A DNA stretch of 43,481 bases from Chitinophagaceae bacterium (GTDB taxonomy: Bacteria; Bacteroidota; Bacteroidia; Chitinophagales; Chitinophagaceae), in assembly GCA_024643645.1 (NCBI GenBank), contig JAHEMN010000012.1, positions 1 to 43,481 on the forward strand. The letters run 5' to 3'. This document shows, in pieces, positions 1 through 9,555 of the stretch. The notes under the pieces are model-generated. The model saw only the letters and a program-made list of their open reading frames with translations, did no database searches and had not been told where the DNA came from. Every line of letters begins with the position of its first letter. The stretch's first letter is position 1. The translations under genes were made by a program, and so were the position numbers.

Positions 1-491
1 AGCTTGCGTTGAGTTGTGCATTGATCCATCGGCCATCCGTATTATTTCTTGATGAACCTACTACTGGTGTTGATGCAGTTAGCAGGAAAGAATTCTGGGA
101 TATGTTAAAAGGTTTGCGAAAAGAGGGCATCACTATTTTAGTTTCAACACCCTATATGGATGAAGCAAGTATTTGTGATAAAGTCGCATTGATCCAAAAC
201 GGAGAAATACTTTCTATTGATACACCAAAGGGTATAGTAAATAATTTCTCAGGGCCTTTGATGGCAATCAAATCATTAAAAATGCTGCAACTTTTACATG
301 ATCTGGAGAAAAAAGATTATGTGGAAAATGTGTATCCGTTTGGAGAATATCATCATGTAGTGATGAAAGATCAGGCTGGTGTAGCATTACTTCAGCAGTA
401 TGTCAATAATAATAATGATGAACATATAGAATTGAAAAAAGTACAACCTGATATTGAGGATTGTTTTATTGCTTTAATGAAAAATAACTAG
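1..491 (+). CDS. ABC transporter ATP-binding protein, first NBD of a YbhF-like exporter (5' end cut)
   Basis: This is the C-terminal half of an ABC ATPase that powers an ABC-2 type exporter at the inner membrane. The frame is open to the left edge (codons from base 3), so Walker A and the signature motif lie outside the window. Walker B (VLFLDEP) and the D-loop (TGVD) are visible, followed by the YMDEA segment typical of the YbhF/multidrug subgroup. The switch (H-loop) position reads STPYMDEA, with proline where the next gene has histidine (TTHYMDEA), so this NBD is probably catalytically weakened. The last 80 or so residues form the subgroup's C-terminal extension. It ends 5 bp before the second ATPase; in E. 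coli YbhF the two NBDs are one polypeptide, here they are separate genes. An HlyD-like adaptor gene is expected upstream (inference). Confidence 0.9.
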   Translation, partial: LALSCALIHRPSVLFLDEPTTGVDAVSRKEFWDMLKGLRKEGITILVSTPYMDEASICDKVALIQNGEILSIDTPKGIVNNFSGPLMAIKSLKMLQLLHDLEKKDYVENVYPFGEYHHVVMKDQAGVALLQQYVNNNNDEHIELKKVQPDIEDCFIALMKNN

Positions 492-496
492 AGTCC

Positions 497-1246
497 ATGA
501 TGCAGAACGAAAAAGTAATTACTGTAAATAAGCTAACCAAGAAGTTCGGTGACTTCACTGCAGTGGATCATATCAGCTTTGATGTATTTAAAGGAGAAAT
601 ATTCGGATTTCTCGGTGCCAATGGTGCAGGTAAAACAACTGCAATGAGAATGTTGTGCGGATTATTGTTTCCATCTTCAGGAGAAGCAACAGTAGCGGGG
701 TATGATGTATATAAAGAGAATGAGAAAATTAAAAAAAGTATCGGCTACATGAGTCAGAAATTCTCATTATATGAAGATCTTACGGTAAAAGAAAATATGC
801 AGTTTTATGGTGGTATTTATCATATGACTGAAAAATACATTAAAGAAAAGACTGCTACGATCCTTAAACAATTGCACCTGGAAAAGGAAGGAAATTTATT
901 GGTTAAATCATTACCGTTAGGTTGGAAACAGAAACTTGCATTTGCAGTTTCAATATTTCATGAGCCGGGTATTGTTTTTTTAGATGAACCAACCGGTGGA
1001 GTTGATCCTGTTACAAGAAGAGAATTCTGGAATATGATCTATGAGGCCAGTGACAGGGGTACAACCATTTTTGTTACTACTCATTATATGGACGAAGCTG
1101 AATATTGTAACCGGGTAACTATTATGGTAGACGGGCGGATCGATGCATTGGATACACCATCAAATCTCAAAAAAAATTATAATGCTTCTTCTATGGATGA
1201 GGTTTTTTTGATTCTGGCGAGAAAAGCTGTAAGAGCAGCAGATTAA
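497..1246 (+). CDS. ABC transporter ATP-binding protein, second NBD of a YbhF-like exporter
   Basis: This is a complete 249-residue ATPase subunit of the ABC-2 exporter. Walker A is GANGAGKT at residues 40-47, the signature region is LPLGWKQK at 139-146 (a degenerate LSGGQ, usual in this subgroup), Walker B is IVFLDEP at 159-165 with E164 as catalytic base, the D-loop is GGVD at 167-170 and the switch histidine is H196. All catalytic elements are therefore present, unlike in the preceding subunit. Two ATG codons lie together at 497 and 500; either could be used and there is no clear ribosome binding site. It sits 5 bp after the first ATPase and 6 bp before the first permease, so one operon is likely. 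The substrate cannot be read from the sequence; the family exports drugs, dyes and similar compounds. Confidence 0.93.
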   Translation: MMQNEKVITVNKLTKKFGDFTAVDHISFDVFKGEIFGFLGANGAGKTTAMRMLCGLLFPSSGEATVAGYDVYKENEKIKKSIGYMSQKFSLYEDLTVKENMQFYGGIYHMTEKYIKEKTATILKQLHLEKEGNLLVKSLPLGWKQKLAFAVSIFHEPGIVFLDEPTGGVDPVTRREFWNMIYEASDRGTTIFVTTHYMDEAEYCNRVTIMVDGRIDALDTPSNLKKNYNASSMDEVFLILARKAVRAAD

Positions 1247-1252
1247 AAATAT

Positions 1253-2359
1253 ATGAAACAGTTTATAGCATTTATTCGAAAAGAATTTTACCACATCTGG
1301 CGGGATAAGCGAACTATGTTCATATTGCTCGGTATGCCAATTGTTCAGATCATAATATTTGGTTTTGCACTCACTAATGAAGTTAAAAATTCTAAAATAG
1401 CCATTCTGGATAGCTCAAAAGATGAAGCAACAATGTCGCTTTCATCTGAATTGGAAGCAAGCCGATATTTCGAATTGGAAAAAAATCTTGTTACGTATGA
1501 TCAGGTATTAGAAGAGTTTCATAAAGGAAAAATAAAAATGGCTGTAATTTTTCCTCCTTCCTTTTCAGAAGATCTTCAGCACTTTAATAAGGCCCAGATA
1601 CAATTAATAGCTGATGCAGCAGATCCAAATACTGCTAATCAGCTTGTGAATTATGCTACAGCTATCATTAAAGATTATCAAAATAGAATTACCAATAACA
1701 GAAAGCTGCCTTATACTATAGATACTGAATTCAGGATGCTTTATAATCCACAGTTGAAAGGGGCTTTCAATTTCGTACCCGGTGTAATGGCGATGGTGTT
1801 GTTATTGGTTTGTACGATGATGACAGCCATTACAATAGTTAAAGAAAAAGAATTGGGTACGATGGAAATTATTTTGGTTTCTCCGATGCGTCCTCAGTTA
1901 GTAGTATTTGCGAAGGCAATTCCTTATTTATTATTATCTACTATAAATATCGCTTCTATCTTATTACTTAGTGTCTTTGTATTAGAAGTTCCGATAAATG
2001 GCAGTTTATTTTTATTGGTTTTTGAAAGTATATTATTTATTCTGGTGTCTCTTTCTCTGGGATTGTTGATCTCAGCCAGAGCTGAATCGCAACAAACAGC
2101 TATGTTCATTTCATTGATCGCTTTGTTTTTACCTACTGTAATGCTGAGTGGTTTTATGTTTCCGATTGAGAATATGCCATTACCACTCCGGATAATTTCT
2201 AATATCATTCCGGCAAAATGGTATTACCATATTGTAAAATCAGTTATGATAAAAGGAGTGGGGTTAAGTAGTATCTGGAAAGAGACAATAATATTAGGTG
2301 GTATGATGACCTTCTTTTTAACAGTGGCAATAAAAAGATTTAAAATAAGACTGGCATGA
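1253..2359 (+). CDS. ABC-2 type permease, YbhS/YhhJ-like (first of two)
   Basis: This is a 368-residue inner-membrane subunit of the exporter. It has the ABC-2 layout: an N-terminal cytoplasmic RKEFYHIWRDKRT segment, a first membrane helix at about residues 22-42, a soluble periplasmic domain of roughly 130 residues, then five closely spaced helices between about residues 175 and 360. The KEKELGTMEIILVSP loop after the second helix is the characteristic coupling segment of the family. The stop codon overlaps the next start in an ATGA (2356-2359), which implies translational coupling and a heterodimeric channel with the second permease. The family is clear; the substrate is unknown. Confidence 0.92.
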   Translation: MKQFIAFIRKEFYHIWRDKRTMFILLGMPIVQIIIFGFALTNEVKNSKIAILDSSKDEATMSLSSELEASRYFELEKNLVTYDQVLEEFHKGKIKMAVIFPPSFSEDLQHFNKAQIQLIADAADPNTANQLVNYATAIIKDYQNRITNNRKLPYTIDTEFRMLYNPQLKGAFNFVPGVMAMVLLLVCTMMTAITIVKEKELGTMEIILVSPMRPQLVVFAKAIPYLLLSTINIASILLLSVFVLEVPINGSLFLLVFESILFILVSLSLGLLISARAESQQTAMFISLIALFLPTVMLSGFMFPIENMPLPLRIISNIIPAKWYYHIVKSVMIKGVGLSSIWKETIILGGMMTFFLTVAIKRFKIRLA

Positions 2360-3474
2360 AAACTTTAAAATTTTTATTGCGAAAAGAGTTTCGCCAGATA
2401 TTCAGGGATCCGGCAATCATACGTCTGATACTTATAATGCCGGTTATTCAACTGATGGTTTTACCATGGGCAGCAGATTATGAAATAAAGAATATCAAAT
2501 TAGCTGTTGTAGACCAGGATCATTCTGAATATTCCAGAAAATTAATTAATAAGGTTACTTCTTCCGGTTATTTTCTTCTTACAGATTATACATCATCTTA
2601 TGAACATTCACTGGAGAAAGTAGAATTGGATAAAGCAGATCTGATTTTACAGATACCGGCTCATTTTGAAAAGGATATAGTAAAAGAAAATGAAGCAAAA
2701 TTATTTATGGCATTAAATGCCATCAATGGGGTGAATGCAAATCTTGGAAGTGCATATTTGCGAACTATCATTCAGGATTTTAATCGTGAAATTAGAACTG
2801 AGTGGATCCAATTTCCCCGTTTCAGTCCTGAAACACAAATAGAAGTTACTGAATCTAATTGGTTCAATCCATTGATGAATTATAAATATTTTATGGTGCC
2901 GGGTATTTTGGTAATATTATTGACAATGGTTGGTACCAATCTCACTGCTATCAATATTGTAAAAGAAAAAGAAATTGGAACCATTGAGCAGATCAATGTT
3001 ACACCGATAAAGAAACATCATTTTATTTTAGGAAAATTAATACCGTTCTGGTTAATTGGATTGGTTGTACTGACCATTGGATTATTTATATCCAGAGTTG
3101 CTTATGGTATCATACCTGCGGGAAGTTTTTTAACGATATATTTATTTGCTGCAGTTTATTTATTCGCAGTATTGGGATTGGGATTATTGATCTCTACCTA
3201 TTCCGTAAACCAGCAACAGGCTACTTTACTATCCTTTTTTCTGATGATGATCTTTATACTTCTCGGAGGTTTATATACTTCAATTGATAGTATGCCTGAA
3301 TGGGCAAAGTGGATAACCCGATTCAATCCTGTGTCTTATTTTATTGAAGTAATGCGGATGGTTGTTTTAAAAGGGAGTGGTATAGCAGATATTAAAAAAC
3401 ACTTTATGATAATGGGTGGATTTGCTGTTGTTTTAAATACCTGGGCTATCCTTAATTACAGAAAGAGAAGTTGA
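2356..3474 (+). CDS. ABC-2 type permease, YbhR/YhhJ-like (second of two)
   Basis: This is a 372-residue paralogue of the preceding permease with the same architecture: an N-terminal RKEFRQIFRDPA segment, one helix, a large periplasmic domain, then five helices. The coupling loop reads KEKEIGTIEQINVTP. The two permeases differ enough to suggest an obligate heterodimer, matching the two unequal ATPases upstream. The start overlaps the previous stop by four bases. It is the last gene of the operon and converges on glnN, with a shared hairpin between them. The complete system would be adaptor, NBD1, NBD2, TMD1, TMD2, of which all but the adaptor fall in the window. Confidence 0.92.
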   Translation: MKTLKFLLRKEFRQIFRDPAIIRLILIMPVIQLMVLPWAADYEIKNIKLAVVDQDHSEYSRKLINKVTSSGYFLLTDYTSSYEHSLEKVELDKADLILQIPAHFEKDIVKENEAKLFMALNAINGVNANLGSAYLRTIIQDFNREIRTEWIQFPRFSPETQIEVTESNWFNPLMNYKYFMVPGILVILLTMVGTNLTAINIVKEKEIGTIEQINVTPIKKHHFILGKLIPFWLIGLVVLTIGLFISRVAYGIIPAGSFLTIYLFAAVYLFAVLGLGLLISTYSVNQQQATLLSFFLMMIFILLGGLYTSIDSMPEWAKWITRFNPVSYFIEVMRMVVLKGSGIADIKKHFMIMGGFAVVLNTWAILNYRKRS

Positions 3475-3481
3475 TGAAAAT

Positions 3482-3516
3482 AAAAAAAGCTGACAGGGTA
3501 TCAATCCTGCCAGCTT
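3482..3516 (-). terminator. Rho-independent terminator for glnN
   Basis: An inverted repeat pairs AAGCTG (3487-3492) with CAGCTT (3511-3516) and CAGG (3494-3497) with CCTG (3506-3509), with one mismatch and an 8-base loop. On the minus strand it is followed by a run of seven T, so it ends the glnN transcript. On the plus strand there is no T-run, so it is a weaker stop for the exporter operon. Confidence 0.8.
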
Positions 3517-3536
3517 CCATAAATACAAAAGTAATT

Positions 3537-5726
3537 TTATCTTAAAAATAATAACTCTCTGTATTTAGGTAGATACCATTCTTTGTCGTCAACTAATAAT
3601 TCCAGTTTGTCAACATGGTACCGTACCTGGTCAAAAAAGGCATCTTTCACTGTGCTTTGATAGGCGATCGCTTTTTCTCTTGTATCAGTTAATACATTAC
3701 ACTTTTTTCTTGCATCGATCATTTTTTCAACCATATCACTTGCTTTATTGATATGTTCTGATATTTTTTCAAGTATCTGTTTTTGGTTATTGTAAGCTGA
3801 CTCATTTAACCCTGCTTCTTTTAACCCTGCAATATTATTTGCTAACAAAGTCTGGTAACGAATTGCTGCAGGTAAAATATGGCTGGTTGCCAGTTCACCC
3901 ATTATGCGGCTTTCTATCTGTACTTTCTTGATATATTTTTCAAGCTCTATTTCATGTCTTGCTTCCAATTCACTGTGAGAATAGATATTGTTAGACTCAA
4001 ATAAATTCTTTGCTTTGTCTGTTACCATTGCATCCAAAGCAAGAGGTGTAGTTTTTACATTCGGTAATCCTCTTTTCTCTGCTTCCTTTTCCCAAGCCTG
4101 GCTATAACCATCACCTTCAAACAATACTTTTTCACTGTCAACTATATATTGTCGGATAACATGCATGATCGCAATTTCTTTTTTCTCTCCTTTTTCAATT
4201 AATCCATCCACTTCTTTTTTGAATTGCTTTAAGGTGTCAGCCATGATGGTGTTTAATACCGTCATGGGGTTGGCACAGTTGGCTGTAGAGCCTACTGCCC
4301 TGAATTCAAATTTGTTACCGGTAAATGCAAATGGTGATGTTCGGTTACGATCGGTGTTGTCCATTAATAATTCTGGTATGCTGCGATGGATATCTATCTT
4401 CAACATACTTTCGTCTGTTTCATCCATTTTATCAGATACTCTTTCTTTTACATCTTGTAATACTTTAGAAAGATATTGTCCAATAAAAACTGAAATGATA
4501 GCAGGAGGTGCTTCATTTGCTCCAAGTCGATGGTCATTTGGTGCTGAAGCGATAGATGCTCTTAGTATATCAGCATAATCATGTACCGCTTTAATTGTAT
4601 TTACAAAGAAAGTAAGGAACATCAGGTTTGTCTTTGGTGTTTTACCTGGAGCCAGAAGATTTATTCCTGTATCAGTTGCCATACTCCAGTTGTTATGCTT
4701 GCCACTTCCGTTAATACCTGCAAATGGTTTTTCGTGAAGCAATACCCGAAGGTTATGACGGCGGGCAACCCTGTCCATTACATCCATTAGTAATGAATTA
4801 TGATCTACTGCTAAACTTACCTCTTCAAATATCGGGGCACACTCAAATTGTGAAGGGGCAACCTCATTATGCCTTGTACGAAGAGGGATGCCTAATTTAT
4901 AAGCTTCAGTTTCAAAATCCCGCATGTATGCGTAAGATCTTTCGGGAATAGAACCAAAATAATGATCTTCTAATTGTTGATTTTTTGCTGATGAATGTCC
5001 GTATACCGTTCTTCCTGTCATTACAAGGTCGGGTCTTGCATTGAACATCGCTTCATCAACTACAAAGTATTCCTGTTCCCAGCCTAATGTAACAGTTACT
5101 CTGTTTACATTCTTATCAAAATAATTACAAACGTCAACGGCTGCTTTATTCAAAGCCTCTGTGGCTTTTAATAAAGGTGCTTTAAAGTCTAATGAATGGC
5201 CGGTATAGGATACAAAGATGGTGGGGATACATAATGTTTTGCCATTTCCTATTTCCATAATAAATGGAGGAGAAGATGGATCCCATGCAGTATATCCTCT
5301 TGCCTCAAAAGTTGCTCTTAGTCCTCCACTAGGGAATGAAGATGCATCTGGCTCCTGCTGTACTAAAGCATCACCTTCAAATTGTTCAATTGCTGTTCCA
5401 TCGCTTTTTAACGTAAAGAATGAATCATGCTTTTCAGCAGTTGTACCCGTAAGTGGTTGAAACCAGTGAGTAAAGTGAGTAACACCTTTACTTTCTGCCC
5501 AGGCTCTCATTCCTATTGCAATTTGGTTGGCAACTGCTCTTTCTATTTTTTGACTTGATTTAGTTGAAGATAATAAGCTCTTATATGCTTCATCACTTAA
5601 AAACTCTCTTGCTGTTTGTAGGGTGAAAACATTGCTTCCAAAAACGGTGGTGATCTTTTCAGACCTTTCTACTCTTGCTGCCTCGTTGGTAGCTAAATTT
5701 TTAATTGCATTAAAACGTAGTGACAT
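3537..5726 (-). CDS. glnN: Glutamine synthetase type III (GlnN)
   Basis: The product makes glutamine from glutamate and ammonia with ATP in the cytoplasm. With the ATG at 5726 it is 729 residues, the usual length of GSIII and much longer than GlnA. Family motifs are visible: GWEQEYFVVD (metal-binding glutamates), NGSGKHNNWS (the nucleotide/glutamate loop), GANEAPPAIIS and DRNRTSPFAFTGNKFEFRAVGS-type residues near the active site, followed by the long C-terminal helical domain of GSIII. The frame continues upstream to a TTG at 5774, but MSLRFNAIKNL is the typical family N-terminus and begins at the only ATG, so I chose it. It stands alone, with no GlnB/amt partner in the window. Confidence 0.95.
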   Translation of the reverse strand: MSLRFNAIKNLATNEAARVERSEKITTVFGSNVFTLQTAREFLSDEAYKSLLSSTKSSQKIERAVANQIAIGMRAWAESKGVTHFTHWFQPLTGTTAEKHDSFFTLKSDGTAIEQFEGDALVQQEPDASSFPSGGLRATFEARGYTAWDPSSPPFIMEIGNGKTLCIPTIFVSYTGHSLDFKAPLLKATEALNKAAVDVCNYFDKNVNRVTVTLGWEQEYFVVDEAMFNARPDLVMTGRTVYGHSSAKNQQLEDHYFGSIPERSYAYMRDFETEAYKLGIPLRTRHNEVAPSQFECAPIFEEVSLAVDHNSLLMDVMDRVARRHNLRVLLHEKPFAGINGSGKHNNWSMATDTGINLLAPGKTPKTNLMFLTFFVNTIKAVHDYADILRASIASAPNDHRLGANEAPPAIISVFIGQYLSKVLQDVKERVSDKMDETDESMLKIDIHRSIPELLMDNTDRNRTSPFAFTGNKFEFRAVGSTANCANPMTVLNTIMADTLKQFKKEVDGLIEKGEKKEIAIMHVIRQYIVDSEKVLFEGDGYSQAWEKEAEKRGLPNVKTTPLALDAMVTDKAKNLFESNNIYSHSELEARHEIELEKYIKKVQIESRIMGELATSHILPAAIRYQTLLANNIAGLKEAGLNESAYNNQKQILEKISEHINKASDMVEKMIDARKKCNVLTDTREKAIAYQSTVKDAFFDQVRYHVDKLELLVDDKEWYLPKYRELLFLR

Positions 5727-5860
5727 TGTTTTTAAATTTTCAGCAAAACAATGCAATTCAATAGAAAACTCCAATTATTTTTACGAAATTGATTGAAAAT
5801 GTGGGTAATTAGGGATAAAATATTAATAAATTTAAAGAATGAACAGCTATTGGAGAATTT

Positions 5861-7159
5861 CTATTCAGATTTTATCGTATTATTTTTATTTTTAATATTA
5901 TTTGAAAATACAGCAGAAAGTCTTTTCCAGTCGATCAAAGCTGTCATTGGAACAATTAATAATGGTATCACAACGCTTCTATACCTAACAATAGCTCCGA
6001 TATTATTTACACTGAATCCAATAGCAAGTAATAAAGAGAAAGAGAAAAATAGGCAGAAATAAATAAGATTTTTTGATTCAATTCCATTGGTACGCCATAG
6101 TAGAAATATAACAAATAGAAAAACAAGAACTGTGATTTCTATAGCAGCAGCTAATGAAAGAATATGGTGTACATCGCCAGGATTGGGCCGTAATATTGAT
6201 AAATTAATAGCCTGTGGTGTATTTTTTATAAAACTTATCACATTTGGTTCCAATTCTTTAGTTGGAATTGTGGAATTGCCTCCTTTAATACTTATAAAAT
6301 CTTGTTGTTTGTTAACTACAGCTTGTGGAAGATCCAGTTGCGGACTAATGTATCTTATGGAAAAAAATAAAACAATATAAATTAGGTACAATGAGCTAAA
6401 TATTCCTAACCCAAATTTGGGGTACCTGTTGGCTAACAGCCACGCAAAAACTGCAGGAATTATAATAGCCAGAATAAAATTTCTTAATACCAATAATAAC
6501 AACAAACCAATTAATAAACTTAGAACTCTGCGAATACCAAATTTTTTCTCCTTCGTGCCGAAATATATTGCATATATCACCAGGCTGATGCCGGTAAAGA
6601 TCAACCCTTCTTTATGCAAACCGCTTGTCCAGTACAAAAAAGATGGTACAAGTATTGTTGCTAATAAAACAGAAAGTTTTTTTCCGGGAAATACATCCTT
6701 CATTACTCTGTAAATTGCTATAGGTCCATATAATGTAAGTAAGGAATAGAATATTATATTCACATAATAATGACCGAAACTTAAGATATTAAATACAGAA
6801 AGAATTTTAACGAAAACATTTCCTTTCAGATCATTCCAATATGAATCACTGCCGGCAAAAAATTTATCTACTCCTGTATTATATGGATCTCTGAAAAGAT
6901 TTGTAAAATATTCATGAGGATTATTAAAAAGTAAATGATATTCCTGGATACTATTAAAATGATAACTCCAGGTATCCTGCATTTGTGCCAGTCCACCATA
7001 GTATATACCGATCCACCCATAAAAAATACCAGCCATTACTTTTAATAAAAAAATGCTGATTAACTGAGCTTTACTAAGATCAGTTCGGGTGAAGAATTTT
7101 ATTTTGGTTATCAACCAGGCAAAAATTATCAGCCAGGTTACAAATAAGAGATATTCCAA
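5861..7159 (-). CDS. Multi-pass membrane protein, possible glycan polymerase or glycosyltransferase-like
   Basis: The 432-residue product has about 10-11 hydrophobic helices spread over its length. Between helices 2 and 3 is a soluble loop with QDTWSYHF and a conserved-looking YWTSGLHKEG segment at the end of helix 4. The last helix follows VRYRSVVIPLL. Such charged residues at membrane edges recall EpsG/Wzy polymerases and GT39-like proteins, but no diagnostic motif is present, so the role is inference only. The frame has a stop just upstream (7172-7174) and no ATG before residue 42; keeping the first two helices requires a TTG start at 7159. It lies between glnN and divergent purL, with no evident partner. 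Confidence 0.75.
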   Translation of the reverse strand: MEYLLFVTWLIIFAWLITKIKFFTRTDLSKAQLISIFLLKVMAGIFYGWIGIYYGGLAQMQDTWSYHFNSIQEYHLLFNNPHEYFTNLFRDPYNTGVDKFFAGSDSYWNDLKGNVFVKILSVFNILSFGHYYVNIIFYSLLTLYGPIAIYRVMKDVFPGKKLSVLLATILVPSFLYWTSGLHKEGLIFTGISLVIYAIYFGTKEKKFGIRRVLSLLIGLLLLLVLRNFILAIIIPAVFAWLLANRYPKFGLGIFSSLYLIYIVLFFSIRYISPQLDLPQAVVNKQQDFISIKGGNSTIPTKELEPNVISFIKNTPQAINLSILRPNPGDVHHILSLAAAIEITVLVFLFVIFLLWRTNGIESKNLIYFCLFFSFSLLLAIGFSVNNIGAIVRYRSVVIPLLIVPMTALIDWKRLSAVFSNNIKNKNNTIKSE

Positions 7160-7233
7160 AAGGTGAAGGTTTTATCGGCGCAAAATAGCCAATATTGCCG
7201 TTATTGTCAGCACAAAGTTGACAAGTTCTGCTA

Positions 7234-7261
7234 TTGCAGAAAGTGAGTTCCTTTAAATTTG
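7234..7261 (+). promoter_or_regulatory. Putative purL promoter (Bacteroidota type)
   Basis: TAAATTTG at 7254-7261 matches the TAnnTTTG -7 consensus exactly. A TTG lies at 7234-7236, 17 bases upstream, which is slightly short spacing. It would give a leader of about 55 bases before purL. No PurR-like or riboswitch structure was recognised in the leader. Confidence 0.5.
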
Positions 7262-7323
7262 CAACCTGAACAGATATCATTTTAAATAAAATAACTACAC
7301 TTTTAATTTCTAATTCATAATTA

Positions 7324-9555
7324 ATGGAAGTAACAGTAAAAACCGCACAGCAATTACGATTAACAGAAGAAGAATTTGAACTCATTAAAACGAAATTGGG
7401 AAGAACTCCAAATTTCAACGAATTATGTGCTTTTTCGGGCATGTGGAGTGAACATTGTAGTTATAAAAATTCAATTAAGTGGTTAAAAACCTTACCAAGA
7501 GAAGGTGGAAGAATGCTGGTAAAGGCTGGTGAAGAAAATGCCGGGTTGATGGACATTGGTGATGGGCTTGGTGTAGTTTTTAAAATTGAATCACATAATC
7601 ACCCTTCTGCAATTGAACCGTTTCAGGGAGCAGCTACAGGAGTTGGCGGAATACATAGAGATATTTTTACAATGGGCGCCAGGCCAATTGCTGCTCTTAA
7701 TTCTTTAAGATTTGGAAGACTTGAAGACGATAAAACACAACATTTATTATCGGGAGTAGTACATGGTATTGGACACTATGGAAATTGTTTTGGCGTACCT
7801 ACAGTTGGTGGAGAAATTTATTTCGACCAGTGTTATCATACAAACCCGTTGGTAAATGCCATGAGTGTTGGCATTGTAAAAACAGGAGAAACCGTTTCAG
7901 CAACTGCATTAGGAAAAGGAAACCCAGTAATGTTTGTTGGCAGTGCTACAGGAAAAGATGGAATTGGCGGTGCATCATTTGCATCAGCAGACATTACTGC
8001 TGAAAGTGCACAGGATCTGCCTGCAGTTCAGGTGGGCGATCCATTTCAGGAAAAAAAATTATTAGAAGCATGCCTGGAAGTAATTCAAACTGGTGCGGTT
8101 GTAGGTATGCAGGATATGGGGGCTGCAGGAATTATTTGTTCTACGGCAGAGATGAGTGCAAAAGGTGAAGTAGGAATGCGAATAGATCTTGATAAAGTGC
8201 CTACACGTCAATCCAATATGAAAACCTGGGAATTATTATTGAGCGAAAGCCAGGAAAGAATGTTGTTGGTAGCTGCAAAGGGCAGGGAAGAAGAAGTAAT
8301 GAAAGTATTTACAAAGTGGGATTTACCATGTTCTGTTATCGGTGAAGTAACTGAAGATGGTAATCTTGATTTTTATATGAATGGTGAGTTGGAAGCAACT
8401 CTTCCTGCATATGAATTAGTATTAGGTGGTGGTGCTCCGCAATATGAAAGAGAATATAAAGAGCCTGGATATTTTTCTGAGATAAGAAAATTCAATCCTT
8501 CATCCATTAAAGTTCCTGATAATCTAAAAGCAGTTGCAGAAAAACTGATCCAACTTCCGTCCATTGCTTCTAAGAGATGGATCTATAATCAGTATGATAG
8601 CATGGTGGGTACCAATAATACATCTACAAATGCACCGACTGATGCCCCCATTGTATACATAAAGGGGACAAAAAAAGCATTAGCAGTTACAACAGATTGC
8701 AATAGCCGTTATGTTTATGCCGATCCATATATAGGAACTATGATAGCAGTAAGTGAAGCAGCAAGAAATATTGTTTGCAGTGGCGGCTTACCGTTAGGAG
8801 TTACAAATTGTTTGAATTTTGGAAATCCGTATGATCCTGAAGTTTATTATCAGTTTGTCAATGCGATAAAAGGAATGGGTGAGGCCTGCAGAAAGTTTGA
8901 TACTCCTGTTACCGGGGGTAACGTAAGTTTCTATAATCAAAATCCTGATGGACCTGTTTATCCAACACCTACAATAGGAATGGTTGGTCTTCTCGAAGAT
9001 GTCGGGAATAAAATGACATTAGATTTTAAAGAAGAAGGAGATATAATTTATTTGTTAGGTGAGATCACTAATGATATTAATTCATCTCAATACTTGAGCA
9101 AGCTTTGTGGTGTTGATCAATCACCGGCTCCGCATTTTGATTTGGAAAAAGAAGTTGAATTGCAAAAAAGAATTGCATCATTGATCACTTCAAAATTGAT
9201 TTTATCAGCTCATGATGTTAGTGAAGGTGGATTGTTTACAACACTATGTGAGTGTGGATTCAACAGAGAACTTGGCTTTTCTGTATTAACAAGTGGAGGC
9301 ATTAGAAAAGATGCTTGTCTCTTTGGTGAAGGGCAAAGCCGTGTTGCAGTTACTGTAGCAATGGATAAAGTGAAGGAATTTGAATCATCATTAAAAGATC
9401 TTCCTTTTGAAAAAATTGGTGTTGTAACCAGTGGTGAAATTGTCGTGGATGGTGATTTCTGGGGAACGATCGATTGGTGGAATGAAAAGTATGACACTGC
9501 TATAGAAAATTATTTATCAAAAGAAGAGGCCGGAGCGGCATTAAGTTCGATCTAA
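7324..9555 (+). CDS. purL: Phosphoribosylformylglycinamidine synthase subunit PurL (short form)
   Basis: The product catalyses the fourth step of purine synthesis: FGAR plus glutamine-derived ammonia and ATP to FGAM. At 743 residues it is the small PurL, which needs separate PurQ (glutaminase) and PurS; neither is in the window. Visible motifs are the N-terminal SGMWSEHCSYKNS, the ESHNHPSAIEPFQGAATGVGG nucleotide/metal region and a second half-repeat with GLPLGVTNCLNFGNP and TGGNVSFYNQ, reflecting the duplicated AIRS-like fold. The ATG at 7324 places the LTEEE helix at the expected N-terminus. Its stop overlaps the hldD start in TAATG (9553-9557), so the two are probably co-transcribed although their pathways are unrelated. 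Confidence 0.97.
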   Translation: MEVTVKTAQQLRLTEEEFELIKTKLGRTPNFNELCAFSGMWSEHCSYKNSIKWLKTLPREGGRMLVKAGEENAGLMDIGDGLGVVFKIESHNHPSAIEPFQGAATGVGGIHRDIFTMGARPIAALNSLRFGRLEDDKTQHLLSGVVHGIGHYGNCFGVPTVGGEIYFDQCYHTNPLVNAMSVGIVKTGETVSATALGKGNPVMFVGSATGKDGIGGASFASADITAESAQDLPAVQVGDPFQEKKLLEACLEVIQTGAVVGMQDMGAAGIICSTAEMSAKGEVGMRIDLDKVPTRQSNMKTWELLLSESQERMLLVAAKGREEEVMKVFTKWDLPCSVIGEVTEDGNLDFYMNGELEATLPAYELVLGGGAPQYEREYKEPGYFSEIRKFNPSSIKVPDNLKAVAEKLIQLPSIASKRWIYNQYDSMVGTNNTSTNAPTDAPIVYIKGTKKALAVTTDCNSRYVYADPYIGTMIAVSEAARNIVCSGGLPLGVTNCLNFGNPYDPEVYYQFVNAIKGMGEACRKFDTPVTGGNVSFYNQNPDGPVYPTPTIGMVGLLEDVGNKMTLDFKEEGDIIYLLGEITNDINSSQYLSKLCGVDQSPAPHFDLEKEVELQKRIASLITSKLILSAHDVSEGGLFTTLCECGFNRELGFSVLTSGGIRKDACLFGEGQSRVAVTVAMDKVKEFESSLKDLPFEKIGVVTSGEIVVDGDFWGTIDWWNEKYDTAIENYLSKEEAGAALSSI

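Noticed and set aside
5727-5774. TTG start 16 codons upstream for glnN
   Set aside because: The ATG at 5726 gives the usual family N-terminus and the typical 729-residue length.
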